The notes: a model not told the origin generated them from the sequence alone. A stretch of 64,000 nt of DNA from Bathymodiolus brooksi (GCA_963680875.1 OY804590.1:17668886-17732885); one strand, 5' to 3'. Positions 13,368 through 25,539 are shown, counted from the stretch's first letter. Program-made: numbers and translations.

Positions 13368-13500
13368 CGGGGTCAGCGTGATCATCATCCTATGGTGGTT
13401 GGATTTACAGCTAACCATGCAATTAGTGCCTATCACCAATAAAGCTGGGAGTTTGAATCCTGTTCATGGAAAGTTGTACTAGATACAACATTATTTGGCT
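13368..13500 (+). mobile_element. SINE family A, 5' part only
   Basis: Contains the head (ggggtcagcgtgatcatc), gatttacagctaacc and the B-box-like gagtttgaatcctgttcatgg, then stops matching. The 3' domain is missing, so it is truncated on the opposite side from typical retrotransposition truncation. Confidence 0.6.
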
Positions 13501-13939
13501 TTTAAATTTTTTAGCGTGCATTATTGAGATTACTCCTGAGACAGGCGGTGTCATACGCACTAAAATGAATATCACTGGATAGATACCTGTGCCTGTGGAC
13601 CATTAGTCCACTAGTGTATCATGTTCATATAGTCCGTTTTTTCGGCACTCACAAAGCTTAGATTCATTAAATAATATTTTGTATCGCAAATGTTGCTTAA
13701 TTCATCCATATAATACATGCGTTTTATTTTTTGTAAGATAGATTTGTATTTATTTATGTGAATTTAAAACAGATTATGCTAGTAGGTGTACATATTAAAA
13801 TCGATATTGTTACACTGGATTATTACTATTATATTCTTGATGGTCAAACATGAAACTAAGTTAATTACATATATATTTATTGTTAAAACTTAAGTCAATC
13901 TCTTTTAGGCATATATAACCGAACATAGCCACTTCGGGC

Positions 13940-14198
13940 GGAGCGGTTGTGGTCATGATCGCATGGTTATTGGATTTACAACTACCTGTGCAAGCAGTAC
14001 ATATCACCACTAAAGTTGGGAGTTTGAATCCTGCTCAAGGCGAGGTGTACTAGATACAACATTATGTGACAAAGTTTATCTGTCCTGAGGCAATCCGTGG
14101 TTTTCTCTGTGCGCTCCTGTTTCTTCCACCAATAAATCTGACCGCCACATTAGTACTGAAATATTGTTGAAAGAGGCGATAAACACCATAACCCTAAG
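13940..14198 (+). mobile_element. tRNA-derived SINE, family A
   Basis: Nearly full-length copy: head gagcggttgtggtcatg, B-box-like gagtttgaatcctgc, cggttttctct-type middle and gaaatattgttgaaag end. It runs directly into a copy of the 750-bp block. Confidence 0.75.
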
Positions 14199-15654
14199 GC
14201 AAACCGCAATATTGGCAATCCTGTTGATTTTCCTATTCTCAAGTTTTTTTTTAGAATTCCAATCATTTTCCTATGAATGTACCGGATGGTGGATATTCCA
14301 GAAACGTGTTAATATTTATTATACCATACAACAGGAGATAAACCTTCATTAATTATACATAAGCATATGTTCAGTTTTTTCCCAAGCTTGTTCATCCTAG
14401 TGGCTCTTAGACCGCATAAGTATGTAGTATGTATATGCTAATATTTATATCATTACAGTCTAGACCATAACTAGACTGATGCTGTTTATGCCCTGTGGTT
14501 TTTCTGCTCCCAAAAAATTATTATCTTTCCAATAGTGTTCCTATAAACGTATCCAATGAAGGCTTTTCTTCCTGAAACAAGTTAATATCTAGTATACCTC
14601 TAATAATGAAGGACAAGAACCGAGAGAAACCATCGTTAATCATACATTAATATATGTTCAATTGTTCCCCCTTTTTTCCAAGCTTTGTAGCTCTTAGAAG
14701 ATATAATTATGTTTATCTTAATATGTATATCATTACAGTCTAGACCATAGCTAAGCAGTACACTAAAGATACATTGGACATTGAATTGGAAAATTAATTT
14801 TGTCTCTTGTAGCTCTTATTGAACCTACCTGGCAAAGTTTCGTGACATCAGGGTTTATCATTAAATATACTTGTGTATAAATGTGAATGACAGGAATGGT
14901 ACACCATCCAACGGAGAGAAACCTTCATTAATTATACATTAATATATGTTCAGAATTTTGTTTCCAAACCTGTTCATCTTCGTAGCTCCTAGACCATATA
15001 ATTATGTTATGTTAAGCTTTCTATCATTACCGTTTAGACCATACCTGCGCAATACATTAAAGATACATTGGACATTTAATTGGAAAATTAGCTATGTCTC
15101 TTGTAGTTCTTATTGAACCTACCTGACAATGTTTCGTGACAACAGGGTTTATCATTAAATATGCTTGTGCTTCAAATTACTAATAGGTTTATTTCATTAA
15201 GCGAACTTGCGATTATGGCTGCTGTTAGTTATTATCGGTTGTGGAATATTAAAGGATATATATTGCATACTAATTATTGGATGTTATGAAAATAAGATAC
15301 GATCAGATAAGATGAGATAGGCTAAGATATGTGTATTATCCATAGAGGGAAGGCAAAGGGAAAAATCAATACAGTGATTCAATAAAACTATATTTTTAGT
15401 AAATCTTGTAAAACGCATAATCTTAGATTCAAAATCAGAAATGTACAAATGGTTTATTTTCAAGATTTTGTTTCCTAAGCATTTCTGCTCTCATTTGCGA
15501 GAAAGAACCAGATTTTATGTTTTAACCACTCGAATATACATTTAACTTGTGGTTCGCTGCGTTCCATTAAGAAGTCATATTACATGTCGGCTTTAGTTCG
15601 TCTTCTACAGAAAGTTCATTTACATTATGCTATAGTTTTGAGGATTTCATATAT

Positions 15655-15697
15655 GCTCTATGTATATAGAGAATTTGAAGACATCAAAGGGGTAATC
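15655..15697 (-). mobile_element. Retroelement terminal fragment beside a SINE
   Basis: The stretch gaagacatcaaaggggtaatc matches the terminal consensus of the dispersed retroelement and is cut off by the SINE that starts at 15698. This looks like an insertion breakpoint inside the retroelement end. Confidence 0.55.
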
Positions 15698-15908
15698 GGG
15701 GCCGTCATGGTCGTGATCGGATGGTAGTTCGATTTATAACTGCCTATGTAATCAGTGACTATCACAACTAGCGTTGTGAGTTCAAATGCCACTCAGGCAT
15801 TATATGATAAGTTTGTCGGTGGTTTTCTCTGAGTACTCCGGTGTCCTCCAATGATAAAACTGACGGTAGCGACATATCAAAATTATTGTTGAAAGTGGCG
15901 TTAAGCCC
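15698..15908 (+). mobile_element. tRNA-derived SINE, family A
   Basis: Begins ggggccgtcatggtcgtg, carries a B-box-like gagttcaaatgcc and the motif ggtggttttctctgagtac, and ends attgttgaaagtggcgttaa. This is one of the least diverged 3' domains in the window. Confidence 0.8.
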
Positions 15909-16193
15909 TAGCCCAAAGGGATCATCGTGTATACCTTTCTTCTCTTGTATATTTTCGCTATCAACATCATCCTGTGGTGTATGCTTTTCATTAATATGTA
16001 AGTATGTTCTTGTTTTGTTTTTTTGCTTTTTTAATTTCATTTGATATTCCTGTTTTTTAACATGTATTCGTTTATGTGTATATATTTTTCTGCTGTTTTT
16101 CCGTTTTCTTCTGTTCCTGAACTGCTTGGTCTTTCTCTTTAGATTTTGTTTAATAATATTGTATTGTACATAAACAATAGGATTGGACAGCAA
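15768..16193 (-). CDS. Lys/Arg-rich ORF reading through an antisense SINE
   Basis: I do not recognise this 141-codon open frame. Its first half is rich in Lys, Arg and Gln, and its last third is the antisense of the SINE at 15698-15908 (residues around LNATFNNNF come from the SINE 3' domain). The frame opens at a TTG; the first ATG is internal. AT-rich polypurine sequence read as AAA/AAG/AGA codons explains the composition. I list it because it is among the longest non-satellite frames, but it is most likely chance. Confidence 0.12.
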   Translation of the reverse strand: MLSNPIVYVQYNIIKQNLKRKTKQFRNRRKRKNSRKIYTHKRIHVKKQEYQMKLKKQKNKTRTYLHINEKHTPQDDVDSENIQEKKGIHDDPFGLGLNATFNNNFDMSLPSVLSLEDTGVLRENHRQTYHIMPEWHLNSQR

Positions 16194-16354
16194 GTCATAC
16201 CAACTTATATGAAGTCCTCTCCTTAGAAATTATACACATGAATTAATGACAGCAAAACAAAACACAGACAATAGACATTTAAAATTTTGACACTGGAAGA
16301 AAGTAAGAAGTACAAGTGAAAAAATGAAAAAGTGAAAAATTGCTGACATTAGCT

Positions 16355-17065
16355 CTAAAATCTTTTTGATTGATTTATAAAAGTTCGAACTTTTCCAAAT
16401 ATTTTTGAGTTGACGTCATAACTATACTTATCGTTCCCAAAGAGCAAAGTTTCAATATTGATATTGATATCGTCGCAATTACTCAGAAGTGTTCTTCTTT
16501 CGTTCAGGTATAAGGTACATTCCAGAAAATAATGTATAGCATCTTCAAAAGAAGCACCGCAATTACATTTAAAATTATTTATTAAATGTATTTTTGACAG
16601 ATCGGCATTGGGTGAGCTGCATTGGTGTCTAAGTCTAGTATGTAATATACTTAGTTTCCGTGGGCCTTCATTATAATACTTTGGGGTTTTATAAATATCA
16701 GCTTTCACTCTGTTTTTAAACGAAGATAATGTAGGAGAATGTCTTATTGATATGTCTAGATTGTTCCAAAGCGAAACGGTAGATGGAATAAATGAGCTTG
16801 CTGATGTTCTCAGTCTGCATCTGGGTGGAACATAATTCTGATTATTTCTAAGGTTATAACTATTTACATCTGATGCAACTGGAGGTAAACAGTTAAATAA
16901 ATAAGGAGGGCATAATGTATTATGAATTTTATAAAAAGTAGTTAATTTACGAGTTTCCCGCCGATTGGCCAAAGTTTCCCATCCAGTCTCATAATATAAT
17001 GAATCCTTACTAGCAAATTTTGTCAGACCTGTTACAATTCATTCCGCTTCTAATTGTATGTTTTC
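16355..17065 (-). pseudogene. LINE C-terminal region with Cys/His motif
   Basis: This is the same frame as the RT end, separated from it by a TAA and then a TGA near 17040. The 205-codon stretch 16355-16972 starts at a TTG only because of those stops, so it is not an independent gene. It contains a Cys-Cys-His-Cys motif, CNCGASFEDAIHYFLEC (C136, C138, H147, C152), a feature seen after the RT of many non-LTR elements, plus SLWNNL and LRTSASSFIPS-type segments. The natural stop is at 16355-16357. Confidence 0.85.
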
Positions 17066-17068
17066 TAA

Positions 17069-18218
17069 TTATTCAATGCCCCGTTTATAGCACCAATCCC
17101 ACACTTCACATGCATATTCTAGTACTGGTCTGATAAATGTAAGATAGATATTTGACAAAGCTTGTTTAGATAAAATAAATTTTAACTTACGAAGAACATT
17201 TACTTGTATTAATGCTGATCTAGCTATGTTTTCAATATGTACAGTCCAGTTTCCATCAGATACAAATGTTACATCCAGATGTTTATGATTATCAACAAGT
17301 TCAACTGATTCGTCATTAAAACGTATGTTTAATTCAGGAATATTAGTATTATTTGATATTATAAGGGCTTTAGTTTTTTTAGGGTTAAAGTCTACAAGCC
17401 ATGTTTTTGCCCATTGATCCAATATTTGTATATCATTATTTATCTCAATTTGCATCAAATCAGAGTATGACAATGAGGTGTCGTCAGCAAACAGTCTCGC
17501 CAAATTGCCTAAGTTATCTGTAATATCATTAATATATAATAAAAATAATAAAGTCCAAGTACAGATCCTTGGGGTACACCTGCTTTGACAAGACCAGAAT
17601 CTGATAGTTCATTATTTACAAACACAAATTGCCTTCTACCACTTAAATAATTTTTAAACCAGATCAAAAGGTCGCCCGATATCCCATACGATTTTAATTT
17701 CTTAATAAGCCCCTCGTGCCAAACTCTGTCAAAAGCTTTTGAAATGTCAAAAATATTAAAATAGTTGACAATCGTTCGTCTAAATTTTGACATACTCTAT
17801 GATACATTTCTAATAATTGGTATACAGTAGAATGACGACGAATGAATCCTGATTGGTAGGCATACAGAAGAGAATGTTCAAAAATAAAATGATATGTATA
17901 CTTATATACAGCACGTTCCATCACTTTCCCTATACAACTTAATAAAGATATGGGTCTATAATTTGAAGGACTGCTTTTGTCGTCTTTTTTGAAAGCTGGC
18001 ATAACTCGTGCAATTTTCCATGTTGACGGAAATATGCCTTTCTGCAACGAAAAGTTAAAAATAATAGCTAAAGGTATACAAATGGTTTCAGAAGTACTCT
18101 TTAACATTTGATGTGTGATGCCGTCATCACCACAAGCTTTACCTATTTTCAATGTTTGTAAAATATCTTTAATATCGTGTTCAGTAATATATATATTAGA
18201 TAATAATGCATCAGTTCT
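17069..18218 (-). pseudogene. Reverse transcriptase domain of LINE, frameshifted
   Basis: The RT runs over three frames. Segment 17694-18152 holds the fingers region (GDDGI near its start, NYRPISLLSC, QSGF). The frame then changes around 17755-17780, and segment 17509-17793 continues with DISKAFDRVWHEG and GVPQGSVLG. A second shift near 17540-17552 leads into segment 17069-17503, which has FADDTSL at residues 4-10 (catalytic Asp pair intact) followed by the thumb (KTKALII, RPVLEYACEVW). The frame ends at a TAA at 17066-17068. Homology-like sequence continues in the same frame past that stop. The upstream boundary at about 18218 is where RT similarity fades. Confidence 0.9.
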
Positions 18219-19075
18219 TAGATGACTACAATTTCATCGTTAAAAGGGAACAACGTCTAATTAACAGTGGTCATTGATGGTCCGTTGCTAGACAAAACAT
18301 TGTCAACCCTATCTGGTCACTGGAGTTACACAACAATTAATTAATCTAGTTCTGAAACTAAAATATTTAAGCAAAAACTTAATATGTTTAGCAAGTCAAT
18401 TGACAAATACAATTGGGTAACTAATAGTAAGTTATATGAACATACAAAGAGTAAATGTAAGTGTACATATTACATGTATCATTTTAAGGAACAAATGTCG
18501 CATTCTATTATCATGAACAAATAAGTGCAAAAAAGCACATGTGTTACGTCATATTGTTCTATTTTGTTTTTATAAGAAATAAAAACACAGAAGGGAATGA
18601 CAGTGATGTTAATCTTAATACTATCCTAGAATTGAGAGAGTAATCTATATGTGTATTGTGCTGACTAACATTAATCAATTCCACAGTGAAGAGATTAAGA
18701 TCTATTTTAGAAGAAACATTCTTAATCAGAAAGATATGTCTCACATAATTGTGACAATATCAATTTATAACCTATGAGGAATTTGAGTTATTGCTGTGCT
18801 ACTTAATCTATTTTAGACCTGACTTCAACAAACAGGAGTGTTTCAACTACGGATGTCTAACGCTTTAGCAGTAAAAGAAAATGTTTCCTGGATTTATCTA
18901 CAAAGCGCCGTTGCTCCTTTCATAATTAGAATGCCATCCTGCAACTTAAAAAAAAGTCATGATGTTAGTTGATACATATCTAGCAGGATCTATTTCCTTT
19001 CTTGAGCGGGACAGGAAGTAAATGGGCCCTAATACTTTTATTTGAATCATGTCGAGTTGAAGATTATGATCTCGA
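18219..19075. other. No feature recognised
   Basis: AT-rich flank of the LINE. The largest frame is 61 codons (18559-18744) with no recognisable motif. Confidence 0.6.
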
Positions 19076-19079
19076 TTCA

Positions 19080-19320
19080 TGTCCACTGTGAGGTGTACTT
19101 GGTATAATGCTTCAACTTTCCTTCTTCAATCTTGTGTGAATAAACATTTTCAGTGACTTGCAAAAGCTTGGTAATGTTCTCCACCCAACACTCACGAACC
19201 CGGTTTTTAGTGGGATTCGTGCTGCTTGATCGTTTGTCTTCTGTGTATTGTTTTTGTAGATCATTGTTTTTCCGTGGGTTCTGTTTAAGCCATTGCAATA
19301 TATATCCTTCGATTTACGAA
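19080..19320 (+). mobile_element. Retroelement 3' fragment, opposite orientation
   Basis: Reverse complement of the dispersed 3' end: a tttagtgggattcgtg motif, the tgtcttctgtgtattg motif, tttgtagatcattg and then tccttcgatttacg. It runs straight into the 35-bp minisatellite, whose unit is part of the same terminal sequence. It is one of only two long copies in this orientation. Confidence 0.75.
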
Positions 19321-19940
19321 TTCTGATTACCTCTTTGATATCTTAGGTTTACGACTTCTGATTACCTCTTTGATATCTTAGATTAATGACTTCTGATTAC
19401 CTCTTTGATATCTTAAATGTACGACCTCTGATTACCTCTTTGATATCATAGATTTACGACTTCTGATTACCTCTTTGATATCTTAAATGTACGACTTCTG
19501 ATTACCTCTTAGATATCTTAGATTTACGATTCCTGATTACCTCTTTGATATGTTAGAGTTACGACTTCTGATTACTTCTTTGATATCTTAGATTTACGAT
19601 TTCTGATTACTTCTTTTATATCTTAAATGTACGACTTCTAATTACCTCTTTGATATCTTAGATTTACGACTTCTGATTACCTCTTTGATATCTTAGATGT
19701 ACGACTTCTGATTACCTCTTTGATATCTTAGATCTACGACTTCTGATTACCTCTTTGATATCTTAAACTTACGACTTCTGATTACCTCTTTGATATCTTA
19801 GATTTACGACTTCTGATTACCTCTTTGATATCTTAGATTTACGACTTCTGATTACCTCTTAGATATCTTAGATTTACGACTTCTGATTACCTCTTTGATA
19901 TCTTAAATTTACAACTTCTGATTACCTCTTTGATATCTTC
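19309..19940 (+). repeat. 35-bp minisatellite, about 18 units
   Basis: The anchor ttctgattac recurs at 19321, 19356, 19391, 19426 and onward every 35 bases to about 19940. The unit is the terminal retroelement segment read in reverse (tacgacttctgattacc followed by tctttgatatctta). The left edge is continuous with the fragment at 19080-19320, and the right edge leaves as tcaaagttttctta, which matches the outer end of the element. The array is therefore an internal expansion of the element's own terminus. Confidence 0.93.
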
Positions 19941-19989
19941 AAAGTTTTCTTATAGCTGACGCATGGTTTAAGGGTGCGCTGCACAAAAA

Positions 19990-20140
19990 TAATCGTAGCT
20001 CTAATTAATCGCTGTATCTTTAATGAGACAATTAAGAAAAGATTGAAGATCCCACAGGAGTATTCAGAAGGAGTAACTGTAAGAACGACAGACAACACAA
20101 TGGCCATAAGAAAAAGTACACAAGGAAAAGTAAATTATAA
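19990..20140 (-). mobile_element. Retroelement 3' fragment
   Basis: Diverged copy: attgaagatcccac, gagtattcagaagg and agacaacacaatggcc in the expected order. Coding orientation of the parent element would be minus. Confidence 0.65.
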
Positions 20141-20149
20141 TGCTTCATA

Positions 20150-20840
20150 ATTTTGTGTGCAATTTTGCTTCATTGCAATCGACTTTATCCTGTCAGAGAA
20201 CTTTATTTGAGATTACATTCATATTTTGACTGATGAAAAGGTCATTGTGTTCTTCCCAGTATATTCATAAATCAACGTGTCTATCTAACAAATATATGTT
20301 TTTAAGTTGACCTGGTTTGTGCTGTATATTTGTAGATGTATCCATATGGCCATTTTCTAGGACTTATGTAATGTAGGATATTTAATTTCTGGATTTCACA
20401 ATTTGTTGTCACAGATTAATTGGATGTGTTTCAATGATAATGTCAGGTTGGTCTTCGTCTGTATTGTGGAAAGTAGTCCCAAAAGATGGCTACCAGTGAC
20501 TACGTTGTAGCAAATTATACAAAATCTTGACATAACTCCCTTGATATCAACGTCGTTTTAGCAATTGTGTCATTTATTTCTGAGATATATATATAATCAT
20601 CGTCGTAATTACTTTATATACTGTGCAGTCATTATTAATCGTGGGATTCCTACTTTCGCTGATTTTGTGGTCAATTTAGATCACGAAAATAAAAATCCAA
20701 CGAAAGACAATTCCCCCCATTGATTGTTGTGTGTAGTGTTTGAAGCCACACATTCAATAAGTCATGGATCAATGCATTTTGTAGAAACCACGACAATTGG
20801 TACCAACGAATAAAAGTACATTTACAGTATAAAGTATAAT
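20150..20840. other. No feature recognised
   Basis: AT-rich sequence with a short atatatat run near 20589. No ORF above 60 codons with a motif. Confidence 0.6.
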
Positions 20841-20844
20841 CTTA

Positions 20845-20910
20845 TTGGTTGATTGGTTGGTGCTTAGCGTCAACTTTAGCAGTATTTCAGCTATATCATG
20901 ACGGTCTAAT
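20845..20910 (-). mobile_element. SINE family A 3' end, antisense
   Basis: The reverse complement reads through a tagctgaaatactgctaaag motif and a gttgacgctaagc-like end, which is the SINE A 3' domain. Only the 3' end is present. Confidence 0.55.
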
Positions 20911-21139
20911 CTTATAAGAAACCGAATATTCATATTTGACAAAATATGCATATTTATGGTTTCATTTCTTGTACGATTTGACTTCTCTTCAAGGTCCCTT
21001 TGATGATGTCGTTTACTATTTCAATTAACCCCACATAACCAAGTACATGCTACGTTGTCAACCTTAATGTAAGATTGGATAATAAGATTCCGGAAGGAAA
21101 TATAATTACGCTGTGATATATTTATGATCCATAAATACG

Positions 21140-21330
21140 CACAAGAAAGGTGTGAAAACACAATAGGAGTAATCAGAAGGCGTAAATCGAAGTACATACA
21201 ATACAATGGCCAAAAGAAAAATGGCAAACAATTATCTAAAATAAACCACCACAGATGAATGTTTCTTCTGAACAAAAACAAAAAACAAACCGTTCCTTGA
21301 TTAATATTCAAACATGCTACATGTGACAAT
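21140..21330 (-). mobile_element. Retroelement 3' fragment
   Basis: Contains ggagtaatcagaaggcg, gtaaatcgaag and caatggccaaaag in the family order. The minus frame at 21021-21329 reads hydrophobic residues here (FFFWPL, FDLRLLITP) that resemble the minus frame at 25535-25738 (FDLRLLSNT), as expected of shared element sequence. Confidence 0.65.
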
Positions 21331-21334
21331 TTAT

Positions 21335-24250
21335 AATACTAATGAATACCGTGTCTTATGTAAATCGTTCAAGGTAAAAAAATAAGATCTAGTGTCTGCA
21401 TGGGGCTACAATTCCTTCGAGATAGATGTCATCATGTTGTGCGCTATAAATCAAATGAACAACGAGTCCTTATTCTTTGACGTAAACGAGTTCCTCATCA
21501 TAGGAGCATGCTGCGTTACTTCCATGTGAAAAGATAAGTTGTATAAAACCTTTATGGTTAAAAGATGTATATGGTAACGTCGTTAGGGAGTCGTTGTGAA
21601 ACTAAACTTTCTATAAATATCATCTCTTGTCGCTATGGTGATCAAATGATCGCCTCGGCGGCCATAGCATAATCCCGGTATCCTTGTGTACCTGCAAGAC
21701 AATATTGTCTGCAAACGTGTTCAAATCAAGTCAAATACTGCTCATTGGATGTTAAACAAGAATCATAATGTCTTTGTCTCTCTAACGACTGGAAAATGAT
21801 CAAATCAAAAGTCTCGATGTGGGGAATTTACTCTGTATCGTGTGGAAATAATGGTATTCACATGTACATTGTTCACATAGTGTAGTAAATTGAGGCACCT
21901 TGTGGTAGGTTCTGCCAAAAGTCAATATGTTACCTCTGCTGCCAGTGGTAGCCATTTACAAGAACAATTGAGATCACGTGATCTAGATAAATATAGCGAA
22001 TTTACAATATCAAGTATGTCCTCTACTTCGCCCAACTGTGTTCATATATTGGAGATATGTTAACAGGCAACGCACGGAAGAGGACGATCTTAAGGTGCAT
22101 GTGGGCTTGTAATGAAGTGAAACACATATAACTAGTTGGTATTGCAATGAAACTAGTATTTGAAATGTTATTCTTCCTACCACTATTAGAGACGTTATTG
22201 TGAACAATCAGAAACAGGCTCTATTTTTAATCAATATGTTTTAATTACCCTTGGTTCCCTGTATTCCACTAGAGAAATCATACTTCAAGTTGGTTATAAC
22301 CGCCATTTACCGAAATGATCATACGTCTTTATATGTGATTTCACCGACAGTGTGGTATTTCTAGTTTTTCATTTTTTTAATTATGTTCCACCGCGCTGTG
22401 ATATTTTTATCTTTGTGCAATAGTGCAGATTATTAGCGATTCGAAGAACTCCAAACAATGAACAGGAATGTTGCAAATATGTCAATGTCTTTATTTCATG
22501 GACCGTTAGTTGCATCTGGAACTGAATTGTTAATAAATTTACTTGCAGTTAAAATACTGTTTCTTGTTTCCTGTGATGTTGCAGAAAGTGGTGGCCAGTC
22601 CGGATTACAACAGTTTGGTACAGTTTTATTGATTGAACAGCGTAGCCTGTGGGTGAAAGCCATATCCTAAAATTATTTTTCAAGTTAAATATGCATTATC
22701 CAGGAGGATTTAAAGGTGTTGGATAATAACATTTTATTTTTATTGGGGGCAATATTTTGAACTAGAAGTAACATATTTGATGTTGAAATTAGGATTTTTT
22801 GTGGTTCAGCTAATAACAGATGCAGACAATGTGTCTCTAGATTTTCCATCCTTGGTTGCGCCTTTGGGTTTCTCTAACGTTTATTTCAATCTTATTCAAT
22901 TGTAGATAATTTTGTCCTGTTTTGTTTTGCCACCTTTGTTCTTCTTCGATATACAGCTTATGATTACTAATTTGGTATCATTACATTTTTCAAATATACT
23001 GGAAAAATCAAACATTCTATAAAGAATTAAAAGTATTTTAAAAGAAGAACAAACCATATAGTAATATAGTAATAAGGGAATATTGAAAGAAAATCTTACA
23101 TTTAAAATAAGAACAAACATATCGGAAATTTAGTTGTCTGAATATTGATATACAATGAAGAATATAATTTCATGTAACTAGAATTGGAAGGAATTGGTTA
23201 AGTACGTCATGTTTTATTCAAATAGTAAAATGATTTACAAAAACGACACAAAACCACACATTTCAAAATCTAGTACTAAAATCATAGAAAGAGAGGTAAA
23301 CCCAATATACCTACCACACATATACATGACCCACTCTCTTGGTGAGATGCAATAACAAATACATTTAAAATCAAGCAATATATCAAATGTGTACCCACTT
23401 TTAATCAGTGTCAATTGGAAAATAGATCTTGTGAAAAAAGCAAATATCCTGCAGGACATTGTTATTATTTTAACTTTCGGTGGTTTCTCACGCTTATTGA
23501 TGAGAAATGCTAGAGATATCTGTGGTAACTTATTAGTAGACCAGGTTTCAAATTAATTACGAAGTTGCAACAATGATCAATTGAAAAGCTTGTGAAAGAG
23601 TGTCACCATTTGACAGACGATTGTGTCAAAATAAAATAACGCCTATGTAAAATTTGATATAGTCGAAAGTCGTTGTCCTGATTGCTACATACCTCCCTTA
23701 TCTTTGTCACATTCCTCTCTTATCATTAAGGTTAAAGCTTAAGACCTAGCCATTAGATGTTACACAACAATATATCAGCACAAAATTATTTGTGGAAATA
23801 ATCCATAGTAAATCTTACTAATCAATTAATTCATTTTATTCTGATTTGATTTTGGGACTGGTCTTGCAGTGTGTTATTTTCAACTTATTCAATAAACAAA
23901 AGTGAATTGAAATCACGATATGAAAGATAGATAATTGATGTAATATTCCATATAGGTTTTCATATAAAAAAATTAACAACATTAATATTTTGAAAGATGT
24001 AGCTGTTTTATTGTGTTAACTAATATTGTAGAATAAATTAGCCTTATTATCTATAAGATATGTGGCACGTAATAGTAAAATATATATTAACAATCCGCCA
24101 TTGAATTCAATAATCCCGCCACTATGCAATACGTACATGCATATAAGCAGACGTCAACAAATATGAGTGTTTTATTTCAATGCATTTAATAACACGAGAA
24201 TAACAAATGATTCCTGTTTATATCCACCATGACTCATTGCTAACATGCAA
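21335..24250. other. No gene recognised; one small repeat fragment
   Basis: AT-rich sequence with frames up to about 74 codons (22896-23120, 23235-23459) that show no motif. Around 22840-22890 a tgcgcctttgggtttctc motif matches the antisense terminus fragment also seen near 2916 and 54830. Confidence 0.6.
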
Positions 24251-24254
24251 TCAT

Positions 24255-24500
24255 GCCCCTGTTCATTCCATTAAGAAGAGTTTGAAGATAATCAGAATCC
24301 GTATATCGAAGAAGAACAGACAACACAGTGGCCAAAAGGACAAACAACGATCTACAAAACATACACATAAAACTAAATATCGAGTAACTCTAACCTCACG
24401 ACAAACCGTGGTGAACTCATTAAGAACGCTTGAAGATACTAAAGAGGTAGCCTATGTTGTTATGTCTAAAATGATCTATGATCGTTGACAGCTGTCCTCC
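24255..24500 (-). mobile_element. Retroelement 3' fragment
   Basis: Begins attaagaagagtttgaag, then aatcagaatccgtatatcg, gaagaacagacaacac, acaaacaacgatctac and a ccgtggtgaactcatt end. About 240 bp of the terminal region is retained, with an internal deletion of the accaaagggg piece. Confidence 0.8.
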
Positions 24501-24504
24501 GTGT

Positions 24505-25530
24505 ACAAACATGCGTCGTATAAAAAGTATATTTATGAATCTCCAGGGTCTACTTCAATCTATTTTGGTTACATACATAGGAAATAATAGAATACTTAAA
24601 TTGAATCACGGCTAGTTACATATCCTGCCATAAATTGAGTAGATAATGTATCTGATTAAAATATCTAATTAACAAAGCCATTGGGAAATGCAAAAAATAT
24701 ATAAAAACAATGCACAATAACAACAATAAGGTTTCCCCCTTTTAACTAGTTAATAAAACTCATGTACAATTCATAGCCAAAATGAGGTGCAAGTTGCTAA
24801 TTTGCTTACCTTTGATGGCGACCAGGCGTTTGTTTGTATTTTTCGCATGTTTTTTCATACGAGATGTCTGTCTTAATTGAATGCATGTTAGTAGCCGGAA
24901 TTGAAGATGATAGATTAAATGAAACCAAACTGAATTAAATAAATATTAACGACTACCATATAATAGTCGAGGTTCCTTGACAAAAAATAAAATCAGAGGC
25001 TGCGAACCCTTTTACTGATCTTAAGATGCTATTTAAAACATATATGAAATGTATGGAGTTTGACGCAAAAGTTTATACAGACGGACATTTGGTTGTAAAC
25101 TTGTCAGAGTCGATTTGGGTTCTTGAATTATTAATGAAAGTATATTAACAAACCTCACATTTTTAGCTTATAAACTCTAGATTTCCACAATAAATACAAA
25201 ATGATCACGTTTGCATGCCTCAAGAAATAGCTATAATAACAACAAGTCTATTTCAATTTTGACAGAAGTAACCCTTTGCGGAGGTCAACAATGACTTTTA
25301 GTAATTGGTTGGTTGACGGAAACATTAAATTTCAGTATTGTGTGCATTTATTTGACAAATTTATTCCTTGAAAAAGCAGTCACAAAATGAAAACATCACA
25401 TATTGTCGAAGTTATTCCAAAATCATAGCGACAAATCATAGAAGAGGCCAAATCAATATCTTTTACACATTTATAAGAATGAGGATGGGTTGGTATTTAA
25501 GGGAAAATCTGGTCACAATCCGCATAAACA
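24505..25530. other. No feature recognised
   Basis: AT-rich sequence without a supportable ORF, repeat or RNA gene. Confidence 0.6.
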
Positions 25531-25539
25531 TACTCTAAA

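Larger units (their letters stand above)
12792..15490 (+). repeat. Degenerate continuation of the tandem series
   Basis: It opens with another repeat X (12792-13330) and a SINE 5' part, then a second partial X and SINE (13720-14198). Three diverged, partly truncated copies of the 750-bp block follow (about 14155-14480, 14480-14880 and 14880-15480). Shared landmarks are cttcattaattatacatta, tgtctcttgtagctc and gcaaagtttcgtgac. Copies here are more diverged than those to the left. Confidence 0.75.
16340..18218 (-). mobile_element. 5'-truncated non-LTR retrotransposon (Jockey/CR1-like)
   Basis: About 1.9 kb of the minus strand is a LINE-type retrotransposon containing the RT domain and C-terminal region but no endonuclease or ORF1. 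RT similarity starts near 18218 and the C-terminal frame ends at 16355. This is the usual result of incomplete target-primed reverse transcription. The RT carries NYRPISLL, QSGF, GVPQGSVLG and FADD motifs, typical of the Jockey/CR1 side of non-LTR elements; I cannot place the clade. It is inactive: two frameshifts and at least two in-frame stops are present. No A-tail or clear target-site duplication was identified. Confidence 0.9.

Noticed and set aside
16355..16972. Independent 205-codon gene
   Set aside because: It is the C-terminal part of the adjacent retrotransposon, in the same frame as the RT segment, separated only by two stop codons, and it starts at TTG.
21021..21329. 102-codon hydrophobic ORF
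   Set aside because: It overlaps a retroelement 3' fragment, and its hydrophobic stretch resembles the frame at 25535-25738, which lies in another copy of the same fragment.
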